A stretch of DNA of 64,000 nucleotides from Tilletia caries. Lineage: Eukaryota > Basidiomycota > Exobasidiomycetes > Tilletiales > Tilletiaceae. The position numbers and the translations under genes were made by a program. The DNA is taken from NCBI GenBank assembly GCA_032718865.1, contig JALUTQ010000001.1, positions 1,364,001 to 1,428,000 of the forward strand, read 5' to 3'. Positions 10,700 through 21,421 of this stretch are shown one piece after another. Under the pieces are notes generated by a model. The model was given only the letters and a program-made list of their open reading frames with translations, was not told the origin of the DNA and ran no database searches. Each line of letters starts with the position of its first letter. The first letter of the stretch is position 1.

Positions 10700-11747
10700 G
10701 GAGGGTCTGAGCGGAGATGAAGCAGCAAGTCAAGAGGACGGATCTGCGTCAAACGGAACCGAAAAGTCGGGCGGCTCTCGATGGAAGCATCACGGATTTC
10801 GCGCGCTTATCAGAGGCATGCATGACTTGAACGTGCTGGACTCAAACTTGGACAATAAGGAGAGAGAAAGGTTATGGGAGGAGGTGGACCGGCTGGTGAC
10901 GGATTCCAATCGCAAAATGAACTCCGACGTACGAACAACGGTGGCTTGTAAAAGCGCGTGGACGAGGGTTCTCAAGGCATACGAAGAAGATCAGAAGGTC
11001 AACCACATCGCTTCAGGAGTCAATATCAAGGAGGGAGAATGAGAGCAGATCATGTCCGATCTGGTAGGCCTCTGGCACAACCTCGTTGAAAGCCTCAAGA
11101 CGACAAGGTCGAAGAAAAAGTAGCGGCCCAAGGCACCAAGCGAAAAGATCCAGGACAAGGACATGCGTAGAATGGAGCTGAAGGGGGAAGAGGATGGCGA
11201 TGGAGAAAAGGATGAGGATGTGGCTCCAGAAGAGAAAAATGATAAGGAGAGGACGTCCCGCAAAAGCAAGAAACGCGGACGAAGATCGCAGGGCGAGCGT
11301 CAAATGCAAGAGCGCTCGGAGCAGGTCATCGACGCGTTCAGCACAATGGGCAAGCAGCAGCAGGAATCGATGGTCGAGCGTCTCGAGAAGGAGGAGAAGA
11401 TGCATCAAGACGACCTGGCCGAGCAGAAGGCATTCCGAATTGCGCAGGAGCAGAGTCACGACGCGGATCGGATTGCTCAGGACCGTCAACACGAGGCCTT
11501 CCTGCTGTTGGAGCGGGAGAAGATGCAGGCGGAGACCAAGCGAACCCAGGAGAAAAATCGTCGCTTCCAACAGATGGAACAGAGACTTCAGACGTGCCAG
11601 GACACCACCATTGCGCAGCAGCAAGAGCTGCAGCTCGAAGTGCGGCAAGGACAGACGGAGAACAGACAGCGGCAGGACAACATTGAGCGCATGCTCTCCA
11701 TCGTTGTTGCTCGACGGTCCCAAAGTTTCGTTCTCCCACTCTCATGA
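10700..11747 (+). pseudogene. Coiled-coil protein with two in-frame stops
   Basis: One frame runs from before 10818 to 11747 and is interrupted only by TGA at 11040-11042 and TAG at 11121-11123. The N-terminal part (FRALIRGMHDLNVLDSN, then RTTVACKSAWTRVLKAYEED) has the look of a small helical, DNA-binding-like domain, but I cannot name it. The part after the stops is Lys/Glu-rich (EEDGDGEKDEDVAPEEK) and then a long coiled coil (MQERSEQVIDAF through RRFQQMEQRLQ). Reading on through both stops keeps the composition constant, so this was one protein of more than 310 residues. It lies 0.3-0.5 kb downstream of the helicase fragment in the same orientation. Confidence 0.5.
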
Positions 11748-12501
11748 TTCAGATCAACAACCCTGACAGCGCTCGCATGTCGGCTCAAACCATTAACAAA
11801 CCTCAAAAAATATTCCAAAGCTCGAAAACCCTCCCGAAAAAAAGAACGACTCAATGTATCGACAGCGCTCATCAACTATGCTCTACTCCGTTTCTCGCTG
11901 GATATAATGGTGATACTTTGAAATGTACGATTAATTGGGTGGAAACTGTGCAACTGGGACAAGGTATTCGTGGAGAGAGAGGGTATCCAAACCAACTCGC
12001 ATAGAGGACTGACTTCCACTTATACAAGAAAGGCAATTGACAGACACCGCTACCTTGTACTCCTTGCCTAGTGGGGAGTTTAGCACCTACTGCAGCCTCT
12101 TCTCCTCGAATCTTGGGAAGGTTTGGTAATCCAACCAATGATCCCGGCACTTCAGCTCCTACGGTCGCTACTCCCGGCACTTCGGCACTTCGGCACTTCA
12201 GCTTCTACGGCCGCTGATTCCTGAGCGGACTTCGCCACTGCCTTTTCACCAGCAGTCGAGACTCGAGTTCAGCATGCCTAACGGGACGATTCTCCATCCC
12301 CTTAGCTTCTTTTCTATTTCACTCATGCTCATCGCAGCAATCATCAAGATTTTCCTGTTCTGACGCCTTTTAAGGAAGTGACTTGACTATGAAGGAGAAG
12401 TGACTTGATTATGAGGAAGCATGAAGGCGTGGGAAAGGGAGGTAAGAAGAAAGCTGGGGTCGGACGATGGAAGTGCCGGCGGGAGCATCCCTCCTCCTCA
12501 G
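11748..12501. other. No recognisable gene
   Basis: There are short frames only. Around 12140-12215 a short motif (cccggcacttc / gcacttcagct) is repeated in tandem. Confidence 0.4.
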
Positions 12502-12822
12502 TCAGAAAAGAAGTGGTACTGTCGTTGCTCCGTGCGCACAAGTCACACGTTCACGGAAGAGAAAGTTCACCTCGATTCGGTAGCGGGACATCGCCTTGTT
12601 GTGTCGTCGCTGTGGGGCCGTGGCTAGATCTTTGTATGGATCTTGAAGTCCCGGGCAGACATCTTCACGCGTTTTTGGACGAATCGATGATTTGGCGCAC
12701 GCCTCGAGTGTTCTCCGATCTGCCACAACAAAATTAGCATTCCAGTGAGGCGCAGCGACCGGGTCTGTTGCTCTTCGAGTGCGCGGTTTCCTTTCCTGAT
12801 CCGTCGGCTGAGACGTTGAAGC
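12502..12822 (-). CDS. Unrecognised coding fragment next to a family C element
   Basis: A minus frame reads HWNANFVVADRRTLEACAKS followed by a Lys/Arg/Gln-rich part to about 12505. Composition is protein-like and the opposite strand is less convincing. Its 5' end runs into the family C element at 12823, so it is truncated if real. No domain recognised. Confidence 0.25.
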   Translation of the reverse strand, partial: ASTSQPTDQERKPRTRRATDPVAAPHWNANFVVADRRTLEACAKSSIRPKTREDVCPGLQDPYKDLATAPQRRHNKAMSRYRIEVNFLFRERVTCAHGATTVPLLF

Positions 12823-13142
12823 TAAGTTTGTCCCCGGAGTTGACGCGGAGCTGGGGTTTTGTGGACTCCGCACTCCTCCGACGGAGGGCTCCGCCGGAGG
12901 CGGAGCCCGGAGCTCACTTTTGAGAATTTTTTGATCTTAAAAAGGCACGGAGTCCGCCTGGAGGACGCCATCGGAATTTACGCGGAGCGCGGAGCCCAAT
13001 CCTGGGCCCACTAGCCAAAAGTGCGGAGCGCGGAGTCGTCAAAATTGTGTGACAATTCCGGCGGAATTTCCGCAAAATTCCGACGGAGCTGTGAGGTCAC
13101 GTGATAGTCGAAAACAGGGGTCACGTGACCTCATTGTGGGTG
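12823..13142 (+). mobile_element. hAT-like MITE family C, 3'-truncated
   Basis: It begins TAAGTTTGTCCCCGGAGTTG (a variant of the family C TIR) and follows the complete copy at 15313 through the tcacgtgat..tcacgtgacc palindrome, then diverges at about 13142. Confidence 0.9.
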
Positions 13143-14679
13143 CGCGGCCTGTAGCGTTGAGGTTTGCAAAGCACAGCGAGAAGAGGCAGGAGATGGTGAG
13201 GGCAGAGAAGCAGGGTGAAAAGGAGTTAACAGAAGAAGTCAGAGAACCAGCGGCAGAAATGATGAGACGAAATGCAGGGGTAAAGAGCTGAGAGGGTTGC
13301 GGCGAGAGAGAAGGGCTTTATGCAATCGTAAAGTGTGAAATGAGGTGACTGAGGGGACCACGGTTCCTGGCAAGCGGGTTGATTCAACGACCGTTCGTAA
13401 AGTGTCTACTGTGCTTTTGACTTCTCCACGTACGTGTGCTGTCACCGTCCTTCGGTGAAGGTACCTTGCTGAATTCACCAATCCTTTCAACTTCAGACCT
13501 ACTATCATTCGACGCGGGCGGGTTGAGAAGGGACGGGAGGGTCAAGGGCGTCATGGGATTCCGCGAGGGTACGTTTCCGGTTCGTGTCTGCCGCTCGGTT
13601 CGGGCCTTCCTATCGGACGGCTCATTGGCCATGTCGTCCGATAGCAAGGTCCCATAAAGAAGAGGGGGGGGGGGGGAGGGGGGGAGAGGTCACGCTTGTC
13701 CGTTACTCTGACCGGGCATGTACACAGGTATGTGGTCTGTCATCTGCCTCTACTTCTCAGCCAAGTCTTTGAACTTCTCGCTGACCGATTTACTTTTTCA
13801 TGCTCTAGCGGACTTTGGCAATGAACAATATATTCCAGCATATGTTTTCAGCTTCTATCCACCGCACCACTACAGCATCGCTCATCTGCCATCGTTGTCC
13901 TCGTGCTGTCGTCGTCACAAACTTTGAATCTATGAAATGCTAACTCTTCCACTCACTTTTCCAAATCCATACATCTGCCCCCATTTCTCAAGCTCTCTAC
14001 AGGAACACAACACGCGTCCGTCTCCGACTGCCTGGTTCTCTACTCCTCTCCATTCTTCTTTCAGCTGGGCGGGTCAATGCTGATATTTTTCTTCCTGTTC
14101 AATTCGGAAAGGAAGGGTCAAGGGCCAAACCCGTTTACATTGCTGACACTAAGTTCTATCGCACATGCAGGGTATCCATACCAGTTACACACACCTAAGC
14201 TTGCTTCATTGCCACGGGCTCATTGTAAGACGCAAAATAATCAGCCTTGCGCTTCACCGGGACGGGGCTGGTCAGAGTCGACACCGGGGTCTTCCACTTT
14301 CCAGAAGTCATGGTCCTCAGTCCTCCGTGTCGAGCACAATAACGTCCGGCACAGTATTGGTCGTCTTCTATCGTGCGGGCGAGGTCGTGATCCTCTCGCA
14401 TCTCGGAGGGGCGACCGTGCTGGAAGAGACAGCAATGATGTTAGAAAGCTACATAATATTAATCTGAACTCAACACTGAACACATACGTCGAGCTCCTCA
14501 ATGTGGCCCGCTCCACGCGGTCGAGGTTCTCAATGTGGCCCGCTCCACGCGGGGCCACATGGCGCTGCCCCCCAACGTGGGCAGAGCTCGGCTCCGACTA
14601 TAGTCCACGTTTTTTGGCATAATCATAGTCGTACTCGTAGGCGTGTTTTGAAAATCCGAAACAGTCATGCCAAATGTAC
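13143..14679. other. No recognisable gene
   Basis: A G-rich run (23 of 25 G) lies at about 13662-13688. A 30-bp direct repeat (tcaatgtggcccgctccacg) is present at about 14500 and 14531. Frames are short and without motifs. Confidence 0.4.
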
Positions 14680-14945
14680 AAACATCCAACGGGTTCGTCC
14701 GCTCGCCCATAAAATGGTCCGTTTGTCCTCTGAGTCTCTGCTCCCTTCAGCCAATATTTCCTTCCGCTCGCCCAATATTCACCTCCGTTCCCCCATCATA
14801 CACTTATAGACAGAGCTCCGCTCCCCCCTCTTTCTGCCCCGTCTACCCAATATTAAGAGCCGATGTACCCTAATTTCATAGATTCCGCTCGTCCATTTTT
14901 ACATACGTTTACCCTCTTCAAGCCTTCGTTCCCCCGCTTATATAA
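14680..14945 (+). repeat. Degenerate array of CCGCTCGCCCAATATT-like words
   Basis: Variants of cgctcgccca, cgttccccca, cgtctaccca and cgttcccccg, often followed by atatt or atac, recur about every 20-30 bp. The reverse-complement version of the same kind of array lies at 16150-16430, on the other side of the family C element. Confidence 0.5.
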
Positions 14946-15312
14946 ACCAAGGAAAATCAAATATCGTCCAACGAAAAGCTGGAGCATGGGAGCATAAAGG
15001 CACACGGTCAGCTCTGTCTGATTCTAAGTATGCCGTCTAACCCCATGGGAATTTCAACACGATTCTGGAGAATGGAGTCGTTTCTACCATGGGGATGTGT
15101 GTTGTAGTCATACCCATGACTTCAATCCCATGATTTTTTGAGGGCAACATTTTCGTGTGGGATCGGCAGAAAAAGTCTTACAACACGGTGTTGCGAACTC
15201 GCCGCACAGTGTCGCATCGCTAAATTCTCACTCAGACCTCCACATCAGCTGTCACGTGACTGATGCGCCACGTGTTTCTGTCTGCTCACTCCAATTAAGG
15301 TGGCACCTTAGC

Positions 15313-16102
15313 TAAGGTTGTCCCCGGAGTTGACGCGGAGCTGGGGTTTTGCGGACTCCGTACTCCTCCGACGGAGGGCTCCGCCGGAGGCGGAGCGCGG
15401 AGCTCACTTTTGAGAGATTTTTGACCTTAAAAAAGCACGGAGTCCGCCTGGAGGACTCCGCCGGAATTTACGCGGAGCGCGGAGCCCAATCCTGGGCCCA
15501 CTAGTCAAAAGTACGGAGCGCGGAGTCGTCAAAATTGTGCGAAAATTCCGGCGGAATTTCCGCGGAATTCCGTCGGAGCTGTGAGGTCACGTGATCGTCG
15601 AAAATAGGGGTCACGTGACCTTATTTTTGGGTGCGCTCCGCCGGAATTCCGTCCAAGTTCCGCGGAAATGTGCGGAATTCCGAGAAAATAGGCATCGCCG
15701 AGACACGCGCAGGAGATAAAACAGGCATCATCATCCGTTGAGAGCTTCAGAATAGCACTGGAGTCAATACCGCAACAATGTCGGATGGTGAATGTATAGC
15801 TCTGATTGTGTTAGAGTCATTCTGAGAGCAAATTATACCACCACTGCGCTCCGACGGAATTCCGCGGAATTCCGAGCTCCGCATACACGGAGCACGGAGG
15901 AGCATTATGAAAACGCACAGAAAAACGCGGAGCGCGGAGCTGGGATTTCAACTTTTTGTATAATTCCGTCGGAACGCGGAGCTGAGTTTTTTCAGCTCTG
16001 TCTTAGTCTGCGGAGGCGGAGCTCGCCTCAAAAAGTCAAAATTCCGGCGGAATTTGGAAGTGCGGAGGCGGAGCCCTCCGCGTTACTCCGGGGACAACCT
16101 TA
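15313..16102 (+). mobile_element. hAT-like MITE family C, complete, 790 bp
   Basis: Ends are TAAGGTTGTCCCCGGAG and its complement ..ctccggggacaacctta. It is flanked by a perfect 8-bp duplication ACCTTAGC (15305-15312 and 16103-16110), the length produced by hAT transposases. The interior is packed with gcggagcgcggag-type and ccgcggaattccg-type words plus a tcacgtga pair, and has no transposase frame. Other copies: 12823, 16781 (minus), 38224, 59538 (3' end). Confidence 0.95.
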
Positions 16103-16110
16103 ACCTTAGC

Positions 16111-16780
16111 TGGACTTTTTGCTTTTATTTTGGCTGGACTTTTTGTTTTCCATCACGGGGGAACGGACCTTTTGAGGGTTGCTTGGGGGCGAACGTATCT
16201 ACCAGACGGACATGTGCAGGTGTGATATTGGACAGACGTAGCAAAATTTTGGATGAGTGGGCCCTTCACTCTGGGCAGGTGGGCCGAAAAGGCGGGGGAA
16301 CGGGACAACAAACGGGATATATGAGGGTGTAATAATGGATAAATGCTGTGATTTAATGGGTAAATTAGACTCGGTTTTCAGAGGGCGAACGGACCAAAGC
16401 GTGGGCTAACGTAGGAGATATTGGGCATTCGCCTAACCTGCAACAGTCATGGCTGTAAGTCTGACTACAGTGGCATGGTCGACTATAGTCGCAGGCTTTT
16501 GCGCAGCCGACTGTCTGCACTACAGTATGACTATAGCCAAAATTCTAACGCCAGTCCGCCACGCCGCCACTATAGTCGGACTTTGGGACATAAATTTTCG
16601 CACTATAGTTGCACATCAAATTTTAGACTATAAATAGTTATGTTGTAGGCCGCTTTTGATTGTCTAAAATTGGATATAGATAGGCTATGCCGCCATGGCT
16701 CGACTATCCAACAATAATAGTCGTACTGTGACTGACTATAGTGTTTCATGGGCAATGGATATCACAGTCTGACTGTAGCT
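16111..16780. repeat. Word-array DNA: CGTTCGCCC-like (rc) and GACTATAGTC-like
   Basis: 16150-16430 has gggcgaacg/gggggaacg-type words, the complement of those at 14680-14945. 16440-16770 has many gactatagtc, actatagt and gactacag words on both strands. No coding frame. Confidence 0.5.
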
Positions 16781-17361
16781 AAGGTTGTCCCCGGAGTAAC
16801 GCGGAGGGCTCCGCCTCCGCACTTCCAAATTCCGCCGGAATTTTGACTTTTTGAGGCGAGCTCCGCCTCCGCAGACTTAGACAGAGCTGAAAAAAACCAG
16901 CTCCGCGTTCCGACGGAATTTTACAAAAGTTGAAATTCCAGCTCCGCGCTCCGCGTTTTTTCTGTGCGTTTTCATAATCCTCCTCCGTGCTCCGTGTATG
17001 CGGAGCTCGGAATTCCGTCGCAGCACAGTTGTGGTTAAGTTGCTCTCAGGGGACTCTAATATAATCAGAGCTATACATTGACCGTCTGAAATTGCTGCGG
17101 TATTGACTCCAGTGCTATTTTGAGGCTCTCAACGGATGATGACGTTTGTTTTATCCCCTGAGCGTGTCTCGACGATGCCTATTTTTTCGGAATTCCGCAG
17201 ATTTCCGCGGAACTTGGGCGGAATTCCGGCGGAGCGCACCCAAAATGAGGTCACGTGACACCTATTTTCGACTATCACGTGACCTCACAGCTCCATCGGC
17301 ATTCCGCGGAAATTCCGCCGGAATTGTCACACCATTTTGACGACTCGGTGCTCCGCACTTT
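16781..17361 (-). mobile_element. hAT-like MITE family C, inverted, truncated
   Basis: It starts with TAAGGTTGTCCCCGGAGTAA (the 3' TIR read backwards) and follows family C in reverse to about 17361, where it breaks off before the other TIR. Confidence 0.9.
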
Positions 17362-17949
17362 GAAAGAATGATATTTTTGACATGATCATGACAAATATGA
17401 TCACAGCTATGACATTTTGACAAATTACGTTTGGTTGAAATGAAAAAGGGTGATGATTAATGTGGTATTGTTGAAGATTGCATCTTCATAGCAACCTCCA
17501 CGTGGTTGTGACTTTTTCATAGTCTTTCCTATATTGATGAGACCCTTAGTCTCATTTGTGACTCCACTTCCAGTCTCATCGATTCCTGCGTTTGTGACAC
17601 GAATCGTTGCGCAACGATGTGGCACACATTGTTCATTGCGCAATGGCTGTCCTCCCCCTGTACCCACAAAGCTATATAAGCAGGCACTTTCCACCACCAC
17701 TGTTTCCCCCGCTCCTATTGAAGTTCACCACACACGTTCCTGCTTCCACTCTCCCTCGTCACCTCCTCACCTTTGACCTCGTCCTCCTCATCTTTGACCT
17801 CGTCCTCCTCATCTTTTACCTTCTCGCCCTCATCCTTGACTTCCCCGTCAAAGGTTGCATCCCTTCCGTATCTTCAGGCATAGGCTAGAGTTCTGTCAGC
17901 ACGTCACTTCGCCCTAATTGCGAGGGGGTACTACGTAGCTGATCGTCCG
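17362..17949. other. No recognisable gene
   Basis: Pyrimidine-rich plus strand, with a duplicated ctttgacctcgtcctcctcat at about 17772-17812. No motif-bearing frame. Confidence 0.4.
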
Positions 17950-18480
17950 ACACCGTACCTGAGATACTGGGATTGCTCCTGCAACTCGTCAAGCGACTTC
18001 GGCCTCTCTCCTCCACCTTGTTGGTCCTCCCAAGGTGAGTAGTCGAGCACTGAGCACCTAGCATTTACAACATTCATGTTCGACGGTTGGGCAGTGGTAG
18101 TGAGGGGGAGCGATCATTGCAAGGAGCTTTGCGTGCTCTGGAAGTCCGTGTTCCTCGCGCGCGGCTGCGTGAGACGATCAAGATGGAAAATCCGGGTGAG
18201 ACCGCTTGTAAATGGAAAGGCGGCTACATCGGCGTCTTTATGGTGTCCCATTCGCCAGCTCTCTGTGGCACATCGACGGGCATCACAAGTTGACTCGCTA
18301 CAAGATTGTGGTACACGGTGGTATCGATGGCAAGAGTCATTCGGTCAAAATCATGAAGGCAGCGAACAACAACAGAGCGAGCACGGTCTAACGGCAGCCT
18401 TGTGCTCTACAGCGACTGAACGAGGAAGCTTTATCACAGGTACCTCTTCAAGCAATCAACGAATCGAGAGCATGTGAGTC
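17950..18480 (+). pseudogene. Fungal integrase-like (DDE) transposon protein, badly broken
   Basis: Segments of a familiar basidiomycete integrase-core protein appear in changing plus frames. ALRALEVRVPRARLRETI is the helical domain before the core. SLWHIDGHHKLTRYKIVVHG, followed by GIDGKSHSVKIMKAANNNRA (about 18260-18395), is the first catalytic-Asp region. NERGSFITGTSSSNQRIES (about 18417-18475) is the region before the catalytic Glu. The stretch that should lie between the last two, with the second catalytic Asp, is deleted. Multiple frame changes show that it is inactive. Confidence 0.6.
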
Positions 18481-18647
18481 GATCTGCAGCGGTGGTCCAC
18501 CGTCAGATTCGCAGAAGTCTTTGGGGACTTGGGGAGATGGAAGTCACGGACATTGTTGATTGTACTGACCCGGTACACATCTGATGTCTGCACCGAGTAT
18601 TCATTCATTCTTGCCCTGAACGAGAGCCTGTAACACTTCCAGTAAAA

Positions 18648-19025
18648 ATGGAATCAGTATCCGATGGCCACGAAAGGGCTCGGCGGATTGTCGCCGATGC
18701 AACAATGGATCAAAAGTCAATATCAATTCATCTCTATGATCCGGGTCCCAAACACAAGAACCTGAACCTGACCGACACTCTGTCGTCTTTTACCAGGCAC
18801 GATTACACCTCGATCACAGGGCGCATCCTTTCCGGAGACATCGGAGCCCGTTGGAGACTTGAACGCATGTATCAGGATCAGGGGCCGTCTGTCCTTGTCG
18901 ATGACGTTCAACAGCAGCTCGCCAACATCGGCCCATTGGCCTTTCCCCTTCTCAAAGACGCAGGTATTTCACATTACTGCCGTGTAATGGAGGTAGTGGC
19001 TCTTTACTTGGAACCGGAGCTGTGA
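18648..19025 (+). CDS. Unrecognised 125-residue ORF
   Basis: It is open from ATG 18648 to the stop at 19023-19025, with ordinary composition (DATMDQKSISIHLYDPGP..). An intron-like gtaatg/ag pair is possible near 18960. No domain recognised; it may belong to the integrase relic upstream or be chance. Confidence 0.25.
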   Translation: MESVSDGHERARRIVADATMDQKSISIHLYDPGPKHKNLNLTDTLSSFTRHDYTSITGRILSGDIGARWRLERMYQDQGPSVLVDDVQQQLANIGPLAFPLLKDAGISHYCRVMEVVALYLEPEL

Positions 19026-19232
19026 TCAATGCATCATACTCTTCTACATTGACTTCATCTTTCACATCCAACTGGCTGATGACTTGAGGGCGTGAAAGAC
19101 CTGAACTTAGACCACACTCCACAGACATCTGTCATATGGTCTCGGTACAGGAGCTTTTTTGCGGAGCACAAGTCCGATTGTGATAAATATACGGAGCACG
19201 GAGTAATTTTTTGTGCGCAACTGCGACTTCGA

Positions 19233-19710
19233 CGAGGATGGGCGCGGAGGGCCCCGGAGTGCTCCGTACTCCGGCGCCCCTACTCCGGCTGACTCCGGCT
19301 GGTTTTGAGATGCTTTTTCGCGCTCCGTACTCCGCTCATTTTTAGGCAGTCGCCCCAACTCCACTCCGCGCTCCGCACGAAATCTCCCCATCTCATTGCG
19401 CCAGCTCCGTACTCCGGCTAAATTTAGTAGAATTTCAAAATCCACTCCGTACTCCGAGTTGACGGAGCGCGACTGTTCCCCCGAAACTCCGTACTACGGG
19501 GAAAGTTCGCAGAGGTCCTACAAAACTTGAGAAATTTGTACCCTTAGATTGATTGCCGCTCTTCCATCCACGTGTTTGTTCGACAGAATCATCGTTGGCG
19601 GTCGTAGAGCTCAACAACACACAATATTAACTCCTAAATGAGAAATCTGAAAAGTGATTTTGCCAAATTTTTGAAAACAAGAGCAAAATATGCCCATTTC
19701 TGACTGAAAA
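19233..19710 (-). mobile_element. hAT-like MITE family A, 3' half only, inverted
   Basis: Read on the minus strand it starts ttttcagtcagaaatgggca in mid-element and continues to the 3' TIR (mutated, ..cccatcctcg). Its broken inner end corresponds to the broken inner end of the 5' half at 5149-5460, and both abut the two halves of the same transposase gene. Confidence 0.9.
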
Positions 19711-20556
19711 TTTCTAGCTCCTCTGCCGGTATGGGAACAGCTCCGGTAGCGAGTTCTCTCCGCAGAGCGCGAAGCATCGCACATTGCCGCATGGTGGCCT
19801 CGTCCTTTGCGCCTGACTCGGTCCTCAGCCGCTTGATTTCGGTCTCGCTGTCTCCTCTAGCCGCTGCTTCAATTTGACTCCACAGCTGAGCCTTTACAAC
19901 CGTGTAAGAACGCGGATTTCCAGCCTGGTAGTGAGAAATGCTGATGTCAGTCACCAGAAACCCTCATCTCCCTCGCTGTTCTGTTGACTCTCACTGTAAT
20001 ATATGTAGCCATTCCTTCTGGATCGCGAAGGGCTTGAGCAGATCCATCGACGTGGCAGAGTCGACAGAACTGGTTCCCCTGCAGGCCGATGGGAGAACTC
20101 AACGAAGCGGCCATCGGATTATCGGCCATCACAGCGAGCAAGTACGGGCGAACGAGAACCTCCTGTCCCTGAGCCACGTCAAAGGTCGTGAATGGTTGTG
20201 CATGTAGGCGTCTGTATGAGAAACACCGTCGAAGCGGCGTCAGCATTCATTCGGCGGACGTCTCACTATCAATGCGCCGGTCGACTCACATCAGCTCGTC
20301 CACCACGGCGGACAGTTGAACTTCACCGCTGACGTCTTTGCTGATTGACGTGTGCCTAACGTGGGCGTCTAGATCGAGCTGAGAGCGATCAAGCGTCGCA
20401 TTGGAAAAGTAGATCGCCTCGTGTTTGTTCCATCTCTTTGATCGGGCTCTGGAGACATCATCTATGAAGAGCACGACGGGAACACTGTAGAGACGTTTGC
20501 CGTTGGAGATGTAGCGATCGACGTTCGTCTGTGAAAGCTCCTCGTCCTCTCGATCT
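19711..20556 (-). pseudogene. TPIEALH-family transposase, N-terminal half
   Basis: Minus-strand exons read DREDEELSQTNVDRYI, then VPVVLFIDDVSRARSKRWNK, HVRHTSISKD, then QEVLVRPYLLAVMADNPMAA, IGLQGNQFCRLCHVDG, and, after an intron (about 19965-19922), RSYTVVKAQLWSQIEAAARG down to VPIPAEELEN. These are the upstream conserved blocks (LFLDDVSGN.SKQWN.H; ADNPM.AE..SH.GL..N.FCR.C) of the same family whose downstream blocks lie at 5461-7085. An intron (about 20590-20557) precedes the first exon given here. The gene stops at the inversion breakpoint inside the codon run for ELEN. Confidence 0.7.
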
Positions 20557-20643
20557 GCAGAGACATAACGATATGGTTGGTTAATCACGGTGACAACTGA
20601 CATGCACATCTTTCCCCTCGCTCCAGCCCAGTCTCCAGTTTTG

Positions 20644-20910
20644 AATGCTAATAAAGCGCGCGTTTTAGCCGGGGTCAGGTTCGCTAACAATGAGTGCTCG
20701 CTTGAGGATGCAGCTCGCCTTTCTTATGCCCCTAAAGAGACTATTAGGCGGCACAGGAGTGGAATCCAGTCTCGTAGTACGACGGAGCACGGCCGTCAGC
20801 GACTCTCGGACACTGATGAAGCGGCTATTTTCGACTTCATAACTCATATGTAGGAAACGGGGTTTCCTTGCGCCGTGGTCACCAGCAAGACGAGATCCTC
20901 GGTCTGTCAT
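20644..20910 (+). pseudogene. Pogo-type transposase head: Psq/Tc5-like HTH domains
   Basis: The frame reads KARVLAGVRFANNECSLEDA and on through YAPKETIRRHRSG (first helix-turn-helix, Psq-like), then RQRLSDTDEAAIFDFITHM, TAG at 20851-20853, and in the same frame ETGFPCAVVTSKTRSSV (start of a CENP-B/Tc5-like second HTH). The in-frame stop ends the conserved match in the middle of the second domain. It partly overlaps the first intron/exon of the minus-strand transposase. The DDE domain is missing. Confidence 0.5.
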
Positions 20911-21421
20911 GTCAATCTACGCGAATAACTCTTTCTACGACACACTGGCCTACCCTGTTCTCGTACCACACGGTACATGGACAAATCCAGGCCGAGGCAA
21001 GACCATCCGCAAACTTGCGCGTTTCTACCTGTTAATGGATCCACGGTTCCAGAACTTTTGGCGCGCTCGACGTAGTCTGTTGCATGGAGGAAGTGCGGCT
21101 TCAGTTTATCACCGATAGCACTGCCGCTGTTCATCAACACAATCGAGTAGCTGCAGAGGCTCATGAGGTTGCGGAGCTGGATCAAAACGAAGACGATAAC
21201 GCTTCTTTACCCTCTTCTATCGTGGGGTCGAAGGCCTACCGTGCCGAGCAAGTCGCCGATGCGCTTGCCCTCGCCACTCGCTTCCGTAAACCACAGAAGA
21301 TGGTGACAGTGACGACCAATTCTGAGTGGGCAGAGCTATAATCAATGCTCCGCTCTCACGCCGGCCGAAGCGTGACAGCTGTTGCTGCTTTGGAGGTGCG
21401 CGTTTCCAAGACAGTTCATTG
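20909..21421 (+). pseudogene. Helitron Rep/helicase protein, part 1
   Basis: Frames read TLAYPVLVPHGTWTNPG (the PL.YPLLFP.G block of Helitron-like N domains), then EEVRLQFITDSTAAVHQHNR, then KAYRAEQVADALALATRF and MVTVTTNSEWAEL with the next codon TAA, matching the Helitron block (F.T.TCNP.WPE) in position and spacing. The coding continues in frame (SMLRSHAGRS..EVRVSKT) to a family E element at 21422. Confidence 0.6.

Noticed and set aside
11013..11723. 236-codon minus-strand Leu-rich ORF
   Set aside because: Antisense shadow of the coiled-coil ORF at 10700-11747.
13662..13690. G-run as a telomere repeat
   Set aside because: Plain poly-G with a few A; no TTAGGG-type periodicity anywhere in the window.
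14680..14945. CRISPR-like array
   Set aside because: Words are degenerate, spacing is irregular, and the genome is eukaryotic.
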